64,000 nucleotides of DNA from Sphingomonas sp. 67-36 (GTDB lineage Bacteria > Pseudomonadota > Alphaproteobacteria > Sphingomonadales > Sphingomonadaceae): positions 337,603 through 401,602 of the forward strand of contig MKSU01000004.1 of the NCBI GenBank assembly GCA_001897375.1, given 5' to 3'. The notes beneath the pieces are model-generated. The model worked only from the letters and a program-made list of their open reading frames with translations. It was not told the DNA's origin and did not search any database. Shown here in pieces: positions 39,989-49,120 of the stretch. Made by a program: the position numbers and the translations under genes. The first letter of the stretch is position 1. Every line of letters begins with the position of its first letter.

Positions 39989-40007
39989 ATTGCAAGTCAA
40001 TCGCAAT
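39989..40007 (-). promoter_or_regulatory. Fur-like 19-base dyad upstream of the CCC-motif gene
   Basis: Read on the minus strand the site is ATTGCGATTGACTTGCAAT, with outer ATTGC/GCAAT arms and a 9-base centre. This resembles the iron-regulator boxes (Fur type) seen before iron-controlled genes in sphingomonads and caulobacters. It lies 42 bases upstream of the 39947 start and inside the 69-base gap from folC, whose stop is at 40017. Functional status is inferred only from similarity in shape. Confidence 0.4.
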
Positions 40008-40016
40008 TAGAAAAGA

Positions 40017-41366
40017 TCAGTCCGGCGGCTCATCGTTCGCGGCAAGCACCTCGCCGGCGAGGTAGAGCGAGCCGGCGACCAGCACCGATTCGCCGGCGCC
40101 GAAGTGGGCGAGTTGGTCGAACGCCGCCGCCACATCGTCCGCCGTCGTTGCCGTTGACGCGCCATACTGCCGCGCCAATTCCGTGAGCGCGGCGGGCGGG
40201 TGGCAAGCGTGGTGCGGCACCGGTACGGCGATGACGTGGCAGTCCGCGCGGCCGCCGATCAGGTGGCGGAGCACGCCCTTCGCGTCCTTGTTGGCGAGCA
40301 TTCCGATGACGATCGCCGTGGGCGCGCCTTCCCCCCACGACCCGGCGATCGCGGCGGCGGCGGATTCGTTGTGTGCGCCGTCGAGCCACACGCCGAAGCG
40401 GCGCTGCGCCGGACGGAGGCGGCGGACGAGCGGGCCGTCGCCGAGCCGCTGCATCCGCGCCGGCCATCTCGCCGCGCGGATGCCCGCCGCCAGCGCGGCA
40501 GGATCGACGCGCACCGCCTGCTGATGCCGCAGCATGGCGACGGCCAGTCCTGCGTTGGCGGTCTGATATGGACCGGCGAGAGCGGGGCAGGGAAGCGTGA
40601 GTTCACCGGCGGCGTCGCGATAGCGTAGCGAATCGCCCTCTGGCGCGATCTCCCATTCCGCGCCGCGCACGACGAGCGGCGCGCCGCGCTTGCTCGCCAC
40701 GGCGGCGATGCTCGCGGCGACCGAAGCAGGGTAATGTTGCGTGACCAGCGGGACACCGGGCTTGGCGATGCCCGCCTTCTCGAAACCGATGCGGTCGAGC
40801 GGTTCGGGCGGAGTGCCGGCTTCCTCCGCGAGCAGGAACGCCTCGTGGTCGATGCCGAGCGCGGCGATGCCGCACACCGCCGGCTTCGGAATGACGTTGG
40901 TGGCGTCGAGCCGTCCGCCCAGCCCGACCTCGATCACGCAGGCGTCGGCGGGGGTGCGCACGAAGGCGAGGAAAGCGGCCGCAGTCGTCACCTCGAAGAA
41001 GCTCGCGCCGATCTCGCCGCTGGCGTCGAGCACCTCTGCCAGCAGCGGGGCGAGCGCGGCGTCCTCGATCAGCTTCCCCGCAACGCGGATGCGCTCGTTG
41101 AAGCGCACGAGATGCGGGCTGGTATAGGCATGGACGCGATGCCCCGCCGCCTCCAGCGCCGCGCGCAGGAAGGCGCAGGTCGATCCCTTGCCGTTGGTGC
41201 CCGCGACGTGGAACACCGGCGGCAGGCTGAGGTGCGGGTTGCCGACCCGCTCCAGCAGCCGCGTGATCCGCCCCAGCCCCAGCACGTCCGCGCCGGGCGA
41301 GAGCGACCACAGGCGGTCGAGTTGCGCCTGCACCGCCGGGTCGGCGGATATCGCGTGATCCGCCAT
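40017..41366 (-). CDS. folC: Folylpolyglutamate / dihydrofolate synthase
   Basis: 449 residues. It adds glutamates to folates and forms dihydrofolate from dihydropteroate. The P-loop is GTNGKGSTCAF (about 52-62), followed by TSPHLVRFNERIRV, GLGGRLDATNVI and LDGAHNESAA. It is the last gene of the lapA-pyrF-trp-accD-folC operon; accD ends 13 bases upstream of its start. Confidence 0.95.
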   Translation of the reverse strand: MADHAISADPAVQAQLDRLWSLSPGADVLGLGRITRLLERVGNPHLSLPPVFHVAGTNGKGSTCAFLRAALEAAGHRVHAYTSPHLVRFNERIRVAGKLIEDAALAPLLAEVLDASGEIGASFFEVTTAAAFLAFVRTPADACVIEVGLGGRLDATNVIPKPAVCGIAALGIDHEAFLLAEEAGTPPEPLDRIGFEKAGIAKPGVPLVTQHYPASVAASIAAVASKRGAPLVVRGAEWEIAPEGDSLRYRDAAGELTLPCPALAGPYQTANAGLAVAMLRHQQAVRVDPAALAAGIRAARWPARMQRLGDGPLVRRLRPAQRRFGVWLDGAHNESAAAAIAGSWGEGAPTAIVIGMLANKDAKGVLRHLIGGRADCHVIAVPVPHHACHPPAALTELARQYGASTATTADDVAAAFDQLAHFGAGESVLVAGSLYLAGEVLAANDEPPD

Positions 41367-41379
41367 CTTCGCGACCGGC

Positions 41380-42237
41380 TCAGGCGGCGGCGCGCCGGTG
41401 GCAGAGGTAGGCGATCACCGTCGCCAGTTGCGCGCGCAGATCCTTGCGGTGGACGATCATGTCGAGCATCCCGTGCTCGAGCAGATATTCCGAGGTCTGG
41501 AAATCGTCCGGCAGCTTCTCGCGGATCGTATTCTCGATCACGCGCCGGCCGGTGAAGGCGAGCATCGCCTTCGGTTCGGCGATGTGGATGTCGCCGAGCA
41601 TGGCATAGGCTGCCATCACCCCGCCTGAGGTGGGATCGGTCAGCACGACGATATAAGGCAGGCCCGCGTCGTGGAGCATCTGGATCGCGACGGTGGAGCG
41701 CGGCATCTGCATCAGGCTGAGGATGCCTTCCTGCATCCGCGCGCCGCCCGACGCGGTGAAGACGATATAGGGCGCCTTGTCCGCGATCGCCGCCTCGACG
41801 CCCTGGATGAACGCCTCGCCGACCGCCTGACCCATCGAGCCGCCCATGAAGGCGAAATCCTGCACGCCGATCACGACGCGATGGCCCTCGATCGTGCCGC
41901 GCGCGTTGATGAAGGCGTCGCTCTCGCCGGTCTGGGCGCGGGCGGCCTTCAGACGCTCGGTGTACCGCTTCGAATCGCGGAACCTGAGCGGGTCTTCCGG
42001 GGTGCGCGGCGCGGGCAGTTCGACGCAGCTTCCCTCGTCCAGCAGTTGCGCGAAACGCTGCTTCGGGCCAATCCGCTCATGGTGATCGCATTTCGGGCAG
42101 ACGCTGAGATTCTCCTCCAGCTCCTTGGTGAAGACCATCTGCCCGCATCCCTTGCACTTGTGCCAGAGAGTGTCGGGGGTGTCCTTCTTCGGGATGACGG
42201 AGGACAGGGCGTTGCGGACGCTCGAAAGCCAGCTCAT
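41380..42237 (-). CDS. accD: Acetyl-CoA carboxylase carboxyltransferase beta subunit
   Basis: 285 residues. It forms the beta half of the carboxyltransferase that makes malonyl-CoA for fatty-acid synthesis. An N-terminal four-cysteine zinc ribbon (CKGCGQMVF and CPKCDHH, about 28-54) precedes the crotonase-fold carboxyltransferase domain with [21 protein letters not shown]-like and [12 protein letters not shown] segments. It lies 2 bases after the trpA stop; the accD-folC pairing is common in proteobacteria. Confidence 0.96.
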   Translation of the reverse strand: MSWLSSVRNALSSVIPKKDTPDTLWHKCKGCGQMVFTKELEENLSVCPKCDHHERIGPKQRFAQLLDEGSCVELPAPRTPEDPLRFRDSKRYTERLKAARAQTGESDAFINARGTIEGHRVVIGVQDFAFMGGSMGQAVGEAFIQGVEAAIADKAPYIVFTASGGARMQEGILSLMQMPRSTVAIQMLHDAGLPYIVVLTDPTSGGVMAAYAMLGDIHIAEPKAMLAFTGRRVIENTIREKLPDDFQTSEYLLEHGMLDMIVHRKDLRAQLATVIAYLCHRRAAA

Positions 42238-42239
42238 TT

Positions 42240-43034
42240 CTATTCCTTGCGCGCGGCGCGGATCGCGTCGCTCAGGGTTCGTATATAGGCGGTGACGGCG
42301 GCGGGCGCATCCGCGCCGTATTGGCCGACGAGATCGACGATCGCCGAGCCGACCACCACGCCGTCCGCGACGCGGGCGATCGCGCCGGCCTGTTCGGGCG
42401 TGCGGACCCCGAAGCCGACCGCGACGGGGAGCGTGGTCGCCGCCTTGAGCCGCGCCACCGCTTCCTCGATCGAGGCTTGCGCCGCCTGTTGCAGCCCGGT
42501 GATCCCGGCGACCGAGACGTAATAGAGGAATCCGCCCGCGCCATCGAGCACCGCCGGGAGCCGCGCGGCATTAGTGGTCGGGGTGGCGAGGCGGACGAGC
42601 TCCACATCCGCCGCGCGCAATGCCGGGCCGAGCGCGTCATCTTCCTCCGGCGGCACGTCGACGCAGATCACGCCGTCCACGCCGGCGTCGCGCGCCGCCT
42701 GCGCGAACCAGTCCGCCCCGCGCCGCAGCATCGGGTTGGCATAGCCCATCAGCACGAGCGGCACGTCAGGATGCCTCGCGCGGAAATGGCGGGCGATGTT
42801 CAGGATATCCGCCGTGGTGGTGCCCGCCGCGAGGCTGCGCAGGTTCGCGGCCTGGATCGCCGGGCCGTCCGCCATCGGATCGGTGAAGGGCATCCCCAGC
42901 TCAATCACGTCCGCGCCGCCTTCGACCAGGGCGTCGAGGATCGCGCCTGTCGCGGCCGGAGTCGGATCGCCCGCGGTGACGAAGCAGACCAGCGCAGCGC
43001 GGCCGGCCGGGAAGGCGTTGGCGAGGCGGCTCAT
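42240..43034 (-). CDS. trpA: Tryptophan synthase alpha subunit
   Basis: 264 residues. A TIM-barrel lyase that releases indole from indole-3-glycerol phosphate and channels it to TrpB. The catalytic Glu and Asp are in [19 protein letters not shown] (about 41-59); the phosphate-binding loops include [12 protein letters not shown] and [10 protein letters not shown]. It overlaps trpB by 4 bases. Note that trpE, trpG, trpD and trpC are not in this window. Confidence 0.97.
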   Translation of the reverse strand: MSRLANAFPAGRAALVCFVTAGDPTPAATGAILDALVEGGADVIELGMPFTDPMADGPAIQAANLRSLAAGTTTADILNIARHFRARHPDVPLVLMGYANPMLRRGADWFAQAARDAGVDGVICVDVPPEEDDALGPALRAADVELVRLATPTTNAARLPAVLDGAGGFLYYVSVAGITGLQQAAQASIEEAVARLKAATTLPVAVGFGVRTPEQAGAIARVADGVVVGSAIVDLVGQYGADAPAAVTAYIRTLSDAIRAARKE

Positions 43035-44242
43035 ATCTCCACCCCCAGCGCTTCGGCGACGGTGAAGATGTCCTTGTCCCCCCGGCCGGAGACGTTGACG
43101 AGGATCATCGCTTCCTTGCCATAGTCCTTCGCCACCTTGGGCAGCGCGGCGAGCGCGTGGGCGCTTTCCAGCGCGGGGATGATCCCCTCCAGCCGACAGC
43201 AGAGCTGGAACGCCTCCAGCGCTTCATTGTCGGTGATCGGCAGATAGCGGACGCGGCCGATCTCGTGCAGCCAGCTATGCTCCGGGCCGATGCCGGGATA
43301 ATCGAGCCCGGCGCTGATCGAATGCGCCTCGGTGATCTGGCCGTCCTCGTCCTGCAACAGATAGGTCTTGTTGCCGTGGAGGATGCCCGGCGCGCCGCCG
43401 CTGAGGCTGGCGGCGTGCTGCCCGGTCTCGATGCCGTGGCCCGCCGCCTCCACGCCGATCATCGCCACGTCGGCGTCATCGAGGAACGGGTGGAACAGCC
43501 CGATCGCGTTCGATCCGCCGCCCACCGCCGCGATCAGCAGGTCTGGCAGGCGGCCGGTGCGGGCGAGCATCTGCGCGCGCGCCTCCTTGCCGATCACGCT
43601 CTGGAAATCGCGCACCAGTTCCGGATAGGGATGCGGGCCGGCGGCGGTGCCGATGATGTAGAAGGTATCGTGGACGTTGGCGACCCAGTCGCGCATCGCC
43701 TCGTTCATCGCATCCTTCAGCGTCATCGCGCCGGAGGTGACGGGCACCACCTGAGCGCCGAGCAATTTCATGCGGAACACGTTGGGCTTCTGCCGCTCGA
43801 CATCCTTCGCGCCCATGTAGATCACGCAGGGGATGCCGAAGCGCGCGCAGACGGTGGCGGTGGCGACGCCGTGCTGGCCCGCGCCCGTCTCCGCGATGAT
43901 CCGCGTCTTGCCCATGCGGATCGCGAGCAGGATCTGGCCGATGCAATTGTTGATCTTGTGCGCGCCGGTGTGGTTCAGTTCCTCGCGCTTAAACCAGATT
44001 TGCGCGCCACCCAGCTCTTCCGTCAGCCGGGGTGCGAAATAGAGTGGGCTGGGGCGGCCGACATAATGTTCCAGCAGGTCGTCGAACTCGGCCTGGAAGG
44101 CGGGATCGGCCTTGGCCGCGCGATATTCGCGCTCCAGATCGAGGATCAGCGGCATCAGCGTCTCGGCGACATAGCGGCCGCCGAACGCGCCGAAATGCCC
44201 ACGTTCGTCGGGCTGCGCGCGGAAGGAATTGGGCGTGGTCAT
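43031..44242 (-). CDS. trpB: Tryptophan synthase beta subunit
   Basis: 403 residues. A PLP enzyme that joins indole and serine. The PLP lysine is in [16 protein letters not shown] (Lys of HKIN), and the glycine-rich phosphate loop is [15 protein letters not shown]. It overlaps trpF at its start (44239-44242) and trpA at its end, so trpF, trpB and trpA are fully coupled. Confidence 0.97.
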   Translation of the reverse strand: MTTPNSFRAQPDERGHFGAFGGRYVAETLMPLILDLEREYRAAKADPAFQAEFDDLLEHYVGRPSPLYFAPRLTEELGGAQIWFKREELNHTGAHKINNCIGQILLAIRMGKTRIIAETGAGQHGVATATVCARFGIPCVIYMGAKDVERQKPNVFRMKLLGAQVVPVTSGAMTLKDAMNEAMRDWVANVHDTFYIIGTAAGPHPYPELVRDFQSVIGKEARAQMLARTGRLPDLLIAAVGGGSNAIGLFHPFLDDADVAMIGVEAAGHGIETGQHAASLSGGAPGILHGNKTYLLQDEDGQITEAHSISAGLDYPGIGPEHSWLHEIGRVRYLPITDNEALEAFQLCCRLEGIIPALESAHALAALPKVAKDYGKEAMILVNVSGRGDKDIFTVAEALGVEI

Positions 44243-44874
44243 TGCGCGACCGCCTTAAGGAAAGCGGCGATCTTGTCCACGTCCTTCACGCCGGGCGCGC
44301 TTTCCACGCCGGAGGATACGTCCACCAATGTCGCGCCGGTGCGGCCGATCGCCTCTGCCACATTCCCCGCGTCCAGCCCGCCGGAGAGCGCCCAGGGCAG
44401 CGGGTGGCGGAAACCGTCGAGCAGCGACCAGTCGAAACGCAAACCCATGCCGCCGGGAAGCGAGGCGCCGTCCGGCGTCTTGGCGTCATAAAGGATGCGT
44501 TGCGCCGCGCCGGCGTATTCGCGCGCGCGATCGAGGTCGGCGCGGGTCTTCACCGCGACGGCGGCCCAGCTTTCCAGCCCGGTGCGACGGGCAAGTTCCG
44601 CGACGCGCCCGGGCGCGGTCTTGTGGAGTTGCAGCGCGTCGAGCCGGCCGGCGGCGACCGCCGTGTCGATCAGCGCGTCGTCGGGGTCCACGAACACGCC
44701 CACGCGGCGGACGTGGCCCGGCACGCGCGCCGCCAGCGCCCTTGCGCGCTCGGCGTCGAGATTGCGGGGCGAGGGCGGGAAGAACACGAAGCCGACATGG
44801 CTCGCACCGCCCGCGATGGCGGCGTCGAGCGTCTCGCGCGTGGTGAGGCCGCAGATCTTGGCGGTGATGGGCAT
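44239..44874 (-). CDS. trpF: Phosphoribosylanthranilate isomerase
   Basis: 211 residues. A TIM-barrel isomerase that acts one step before TrpA/TrpB. The catalytic Cys is in KICGLTT near the N-terminus; [21 protein letters not shown] and [14 protein letters not shown] are family segments. It follows pyrF after 42 bases holding a 16-base palindrome and leads the trp genes. Confidence 0.96.
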   Translation of the reverse strand: MPITAKICGLTTRETLDAAIAGGASHVGFVFFPPSPRNLDAERARALAARVPGHVRRVGVFVDPDDALIDTAVAAGRLDALQLHKTAPGRVAELARRTGLESWAAVAVKTRADLDRAREYAGAAQRILYDAKTPDGASLPGGMGLRFDWSLLDGFRHPLPWALSGGLDAGNVAEAIGRTGATLVDVSSGVESAPGVKDVDKIAAFLKAVAQ

Positions 44875-44889
44875 GACCTTGCCTTTAGT

Positions 44890-44905
44890 CCGTTCGCCCG
44901 AACGG
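44890..44905. promoter_or_regulatory. 16-base palindrome in the pyrF-trpF gap
   Basis: CCGTTCGCCCGAACGG forms a 6-base stem with a 4-base loop and sits 11 bases downstream of the pyrF stop and 15 bases upstream of trpF. No T-run follows on either strand. It may be an operator, a processing hairpin or a weak attenuator; its function is not visible. Confidence 0.35.
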
Positions 44906-44916
44906 CAGGGATTTAA

Positions 44917-45591
44917 CTACAGCGTCGCCCCGATCGCCCGCGCCGCCGCGTCTGGGTCCTCGGCCTGCGTGATCGGTCGGCCGATCACCAGGATCGATGC
45001 GCCGTTGTCCAGCGCCGCGCGCGGCGTCACCACGCGCTTCTGGTCCGCGACCACGCCGTCCGCCGGGCGCACGCCGGGGACGACGAAGAAACCCTTCGGC
45101 CAGAGCTTGTGCGCCGCCTTCACCTCCTCGCCGGAGCAGACGATGCCGTCGACCCCCGCCCGCATCGCCAGCTCGGTCAGCCGCAGCACCTGATCGTGCG
45201 GCGTGCCGGTGATGCCGGTGGCGTCGAGGTCGCGCTGGTCGAGGCTGGTGAGCATCGTCACCGCCACCACCTTCGTTCCCGCCGGCGCGGCGGCCTTGGC
45301 GTCCTCCAGCATCGCCCGGCCGCCCGAGGCGTGGACCGTCAGGATCGCCGGCTCCAGCCCGCGCAATGCCTGCACCGCCTTGGCGACGGTGTTCGGAATG
45401 TCGTGCAGCTTGAGATCGAGGAAGATCGGCAGGCCGAGGTCCGCCATCTCGCGCACCCCGCTGCGCCCGTTGGCGGCGAAGAACTCCAGCCCCAGCTTGA
45501 TCCCGCCGACATGATGACGGACGCGCTCCGCCACCGCTTTGGCGCGGTCGATGTCGGGCGTGTCGAGGGCGACGAAGATGCGGTTGCTCAC
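44917..45591 (-). CDS. pyrF: Orotidine-5'-phosphate decarboxylase
   Basis: 224 residues. It converts OMP to UMP, the last de novo UMP step. The active-site DxKxxD is in PIFLDLKLHDIPNTV (about 57-71), and the C-terminal phosphate-binding region is VIGRPITQAEDP. It overlaps lapA at its start (45588-45591). Together with carA-carB and pyrH in this window, it shows several pyrimidine genes without one pyr operon. Confidence 0.96.
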   Translation of the reverse strand: MSNRIFVALDTPDIDRAKAVAERVRHHVGGIKLGLEFFAANGRSGVREMADLGLPIFLDLKLHDIPNTVAKAVQALRGLEPAILTVHASGGRAMLEDAKAAAPAGTKVVAVTMLTSLDQRDLDATGITGTPHDQVLRLTELAMRAGVDGIVCSGEEVKAAHKLWPKGFFVVPGVRPADGVVADQKRVVTPRAALDNGASILVIGRPITQAEDPDAAARAIGATL

Positions 45592-45902
45592 GACGAGGCT
45601 ACTCCGGCTGCGGGGGCGGGGGGCTCGGCCGCCGGCGCCACGACCGGCGGCGCGGCGCGCATATCGGCCAGCGCGCGCTCGGCGTTGTTCAGCCGCTGCT
45701 TGAGACGCCAGCGCATCGCCCGCTGGTAGACCAGGGTCGGCACGAAGCCGACCAGGAAGGTGACGAGCAGGAGGAACGGCAGGTTCACCTCCGCGACAAG
45801 GTTACCGAACAACTGGATCGTCACCCACTTCCAATTGCCGAAGGTGAATACCGCCGCGATGAAGGCGATCAGGCACCAGAACAGGATTTTCAGGAACTGC
45901 AT
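45588..45902 (-). CDS. lapA: LapA-domain inner-membrane protein
   Basis: 104 residues with two transmembrane helices (about 3-22 and 43-60) flanking a short loop, then a cytoplasmic helix (MRWRLKQRLNNAERALADM) and an Ala/Pro tail. This is the LapA (DUF1049) layout; in E. coli, LapA works with LapB in controlling LpxC and lipopolysaccharide synthesis. Here it appears to be the first gene of the lapA-pyrF-trpF-trpB-trpA-accD-folC operon. Confidence 0.82.
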   Translation of the reverse strand: MQFLKILFWCLIAFIAAVFTFGNWKWVTIQLFGNLVAEVNLPFLLLVTFLVGFVPTLVYQRAMRWRLKQRLNNAERALADMRAAPPVVAPAAEPPAPAAGVASS

Positions 45903-45957
45903 TCGGTGATCTCCCGCGCGAAAGGGGACTAGCGGCGGTCGCGCGGTTTTTCCAGCC

Positions 45958-48264
45958 TCAGCCGATCTCGTTGCGCAACTCCTCGATCAGCGCGACAGCG
46001 GTATGGAGGCGGGGGGCTTCCTCGTCGAGGATCGCGTGGAAGGCGGCGCGCTTGATTTCCGCGATGCGGCCCGGCCGCAGCCGCGCGTCGCCGGACAGGG
46101 CCGAAACGGCGATGTCGATCATCCGCTCGGCGCCGTGCAGGCGGCCCCACAGATAGTCGTTCTCGCGATAGGCGCGGCTGAAGAACGCGCCGAAGCTGTT
46201 GAACTGGATGCCTTTCAGCGTCGCCTCCGCCCCGCCGCCGCGGATCGAGCGCGCATCGTCCGGCGCGATGCGATCGACCTGGATCGGATCATATTCGTCC
46301 ATCCCCTCGCCCTGCAGCAGCGGCAGGGTGGCGACGTCGAAATAGGGGAAGCCGAGATAACGCAGCAGCAACGCGCGGCGCAGATCGCGCGGTAGCCCGG
46401 CGAGCGCCTCCGCCAGCCGCTCGTCGGTTTCCGCATCGAGCCGCTTCAGGTCCATCGATTCGGCCAGCCGGTCGAGCAGCGGTCCGGCGTCGCCGCTCAG
46501 CGCGCGCACCTCGCCGCGCAGTGCACGGTGCGATCGCGGGTTCTGGCAATCGAGATAGGCGGACAGCGATTCGTAGATCGCGTCGCGGATCGGCTGGAGG
46601 ATCGCATCGTCCACGCCCGCCTCCAGTTCGGTCAGCCGCCGCGACATCAGCCGCAGCCGCCGGATGCGGAACCCGAGATCGAAGGTGCGCAGGAAGTCGA
46701 TCGTCACCGCGCTGCCCGAGACGTTGGGCGCGGCCTCGTCATAGCCGCGATCGACGAGCGCCACCTCGATCCGGCGCCGGATGCGCTGCCAGCGCTGCGG
46801 ACCCGGCTCGCCGCCGATGCTGTGGAGCAGCGCGGTGATCGTCTCGATCACGCCGACGAGCTTTAGGTGGGCGTAGGCGGCATAGCTGTAGCCGGCGTGC
46901 TCCACCGCGGCCACCTGCGCGCGCCGCCGCCATGTCGCCATGCGCGCGTCGGTCGGGCGATCGAGGAACAGGGTGCGGCCGAACAGCGCCTCCACCTTCG
47001 CCTCCACCTCCGGGCGCACGGCGGAAAGGATGCCGCGCATCCGCTCGATCCGGGCCGAGCGGCCGTTGATCGCCTCCAGATTGTCGCGGATCGGCTGCTG
47101 GCGCGGCAATTCGCTGATCGCGCCGAGGATCGTCTGGAAGAAGCCCGGCACGCCCTCGCTCTCGCCGGAGAGGCGGAATTTCGTGCCGGGCGAGGGGTCG
47201 ATATAGACGAAGCGCCGGTCGATCTGCCGCCGCGCCGGCCGCTTGCGCAAGGCGTCGAGCGCGGGGCGGAACGGCGCGTTGGCGAGCACCGATCCGTCGA
47301 TCAGCACCGCCTTGTCCGCCGCATTGGCCGCCGCCTGACGCGGCAGCACGCGATAGAGGAAGGCGTCGCGGGTCGGCCAGTCCACCTTGCGATCCTTCAG
47401 CACCTCGTCAAGCTCGGCGACGGTGAAGGGCGGAAAGGCGCCGGGGAAGCTGGAGGTGGCGCGCGCCGCGAAGGCAAGTTCGGCCGTCGCCGCCAGCGTG
47501 TCGCGCTCCTCGCCGTAATCGCTGAACGGGAAGACCAGCCGGTGCTCGGTCTCCACCACCTCCGGCGGCGAGTGGAGCCGCAGCCGTTCGGGGTGGCCGG
47601 TGAAGTCGGTGACGGTGACGAACAGGTCCAGCGGCTGGCCCGGCGGAAGCAGACGCGGGCCGCGCGGGGCGGCTGCCATCGCGTCGAACGCATCGAGCAG
47701 CATTCCGGTGAAGCCCGCGCCGCTGAACGGCGGCTCGAACCAGCGCGAGCGCACGAAGTGGGAGAGCTTGCTGCGCACCTCCTCGCGCGTGTTCTCGTCC
47801 AGCGCCTCCAGCTTGTCCGCGCTGCGTCCGGCCGCCATCCACGCCAGCGGCAGCGCCCATGCCTTCGAGAAGCGCGAGGCGGGCGCAGCGGCGGCGTCGA
47901 TCAGCGCCTCCACGTCGCCGCGCTCCAGCCACATGTCGGTCAGCGGATCGAGCGACTGGCCCGACGAGATCGCCTGCGCCAGGAAGATGCCGTTGATGCC
48001 CCCGGCGCTCGCCCCGGCAAGAATATCGGGCAGGACCCGCACGCGCAGCGCGCCTTCCCGCGCCATCTCGTCGAGCAGTTCGGCATAGACGCCGGCGGTG
48101 CCGCCCGGCCGCTCGCCGTCATGACTCGCACGGCTGGCGCGGGCGAGGTGCCACACCTCCTTGGTGATGCCGTGCATATAGACCGCGAGGCTGATCCCGC
48201 CGTAACAGACCAGCGCCAGCCGCAATTCCTTCTCGCGCGGGTGGGGATGCGGGGGCGCGCTCAT
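45958..48264 (-). CDS. Patatin-like phospholipase, long form
   Basis: 768 residues. The N-terminal patatin domain (about 15-340) has the oxyanion glycine-rich LALVCYGGISLAVYMHG, the nucleophile in GASAGGING (Ser near residue 86) and the partner Asp in DGSVLANAPF (near 321). The long helical C-terminal region (about 350-768) is typical of the patatin-related family (DUF3376 type). It probably hydrolyses membrane lipids. The ATG at 48264 overlaps the EEP-family gene stop by 4 bases. Confidence 0.88.
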   Translation of the reverse strand: MSAPPHPHPREKELRLALVCYGGISLAVYMHGITKEVWHLARASRASHDGERPGGTAGVYAELLDEMAREGALRVRVLPDILAGASAGGINGIFLAQAISSGQSLDPLTDMWLERGDVEALIDAAAAPASRFSKAWALPLAWMAAGRSADKLEALDENTREEVRSKLSHFVRSRWFEPPFSGAGFTGMLLDAFDAMAAAPRGPRLLPPGQPLDLFVTVTDFTGHPERLRLHSPPEVVETEHRLVFPFSDYGEERDTLAATAELAFAARATSSFPGAFPPFTVAELDEVLKDRKVDWPTRDAFLYRVLPRQAAANAADKAVLIDGSVLANAPFRPALDALRKRPARRQIDRRFVYIDPSPGTKFRLSGESEGVPGFFQTILGAISELPRQQPIRDNLEAINGRSARIERMRGILSAVRPEVEAKVEALFGRTLFLDRPTDARMATWRRRAQVAAVEHAGYSYAAYAHLKLVGVIETITALLHSIGGEPGPQRWQRIRRRIEVALVDRGYDEAAPNVSGSAVTIDFLRTFDLGFRIRRLRLMSRRLTELEAGVDDAILQPIRDAIYESLSAYLDCQNPRSHRALRGEVRALSGDAGPLLDRLAESMDLKRLDAETDERLAEALAGLPRDLRRALLLRYLGFPYFDVATLPLLQGEGMDEYDPIQVDRIAPDDARSIRGGGAEATLKGIQFNSFGAFFSRAYRENDYLWGRLHGAERMIDIAVSALSGDARLRPGRIAEIKRAAFHAILDEEAPRLHTAVALIEELRNEIG

Positions 48265-48956
48265 GCGGCGGCGATATCCGCCCAGATCGGCAGGTGGTCG
48301 CTCGCCTTGCGCGCCGCATAGGAGGCGTGGACGCCGCAATCGACCACCTTCAGCCCCGAAGACACCATGATCCGGTCGAGCCGCCCGACCGGGCGCCGTG
48401 CGTGGAAGCTCGGGCCGGTGTCGGCGAAGGAGAACTCACGGTCGAAATCCTGGAGGCAGCCCGCCGCGCGCGTCCATTCGTTGAGATCGCCCATCATCAC
48501 GGTGGGATGCTGGCGCAGGCTGGCGGCGACATGGGTGAGGATCGCATGGGCCTGCCGCCGCCGCCACAGGCCGGAAAGGTCGAGGTGCATACCGACGACG
48601 CGGATCGTCTGCCCGTTGATGGCGAGATCCGCCATCACCGCGCCGCGCGGCTCCAGCGCCGGGAGGTGGATCACCTCGCAATCGATCACCTCGGCCGCCT
48701 TGGGCACCAGCAGCGCGTTGCCGTGCCAACCCATCGAGGCTGCGCGCGTACCGAAATCGACCGGCTTCCATGCGCTATGCTCGTCGATCAGGTGCGGCGG
48801 GATCACCGCCGATCGCGTGCCGAAGCGGCGATCCGCCTCCTGCAAGGCGACCACGTCGGCGTCGATCTCGCGCAGCACCTCCAGCGTGCGATCGGGATTG
48901 CGGCGCCGGTCGGTGCCGATGCCCTTGCGCATATTGTAGCTGGCGACGCGGATCAT
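48261..48956 (-). CDS. Endonuclease/exonuclease/phosphatase (EEP) family protein
   Basis: 231 residues. The DNase I-like fold has all its motifs: IRVASYNMRKGIG (Asn), VVALQEADRR (Glu), VVGMHLDLSG (His), MMGDLNEWT (Asp/Asn) and KASDHLPIWADI (Asp/His). The substrate may be a nucleic acid, a phosphoinositide-like lipid or another phosphodiester. Coupling to the patatin-like lipase favours a lipid-related role, but that is inference. It begins 67 bases downstream of the tRNA gene on the same strand. Confidence 0.88.
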   Translation of the reverse strand: MIRVASYNMRKGIGTDRRRNPDRTLEVLREIDADVVALQEADRRFGTRSAVIPPHLIDEHSAWKPVDFGTRAASMGWHGNALLVPKAAEVIDCEVIHLPALEPRGAVMADLAINGQTIRVVGMHLDLSGLWRRRQAHAILTHVAASLRQHPTVMMGDLNEWTRAAGCLQDFDREFSFADTGPSFHARRPVGRLDRIMVSSGLKVVDCGVHASYAARKASDHLPIWADIAAA

Positions 48957-49023
48957 TGATCCTGTCCAACGCCCATGACGCGGGGCGGGTTGCCTCCGCG
49001 CGGGCAAAGTCGGGACGAAAGGA

Positions 49024-49099
49024 TGGTGCCGGTTGCAGGGATCGAACCCGCGACCCCCTGATTACAAATCAGGTGCTCTACCATCTGAGCTAAACCGGC
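49024..49099 (-). tRNA. tRNA-Thr (anticodon TGT)
   Basis: 76 bases on the minus strand including an encoded CCA. The acceptor stem GCCGGTT pairs with AACCGGC; a D-arm with AGCTCAGATGGTAGAGC, an anticodon stem CTGAT/ATCAG with loop TTTGTAA, and the T-arm GGGTTCGATCCC are all present. The anticodon TGT reads ACA and other ACN codons. It lies between the DUF429-like gene upstream and the EEP-family gene downstream. Confidence 0.97.
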
Positions 49100-49120
49100 T
49101 GACACCCCAGCGTCCATGCG

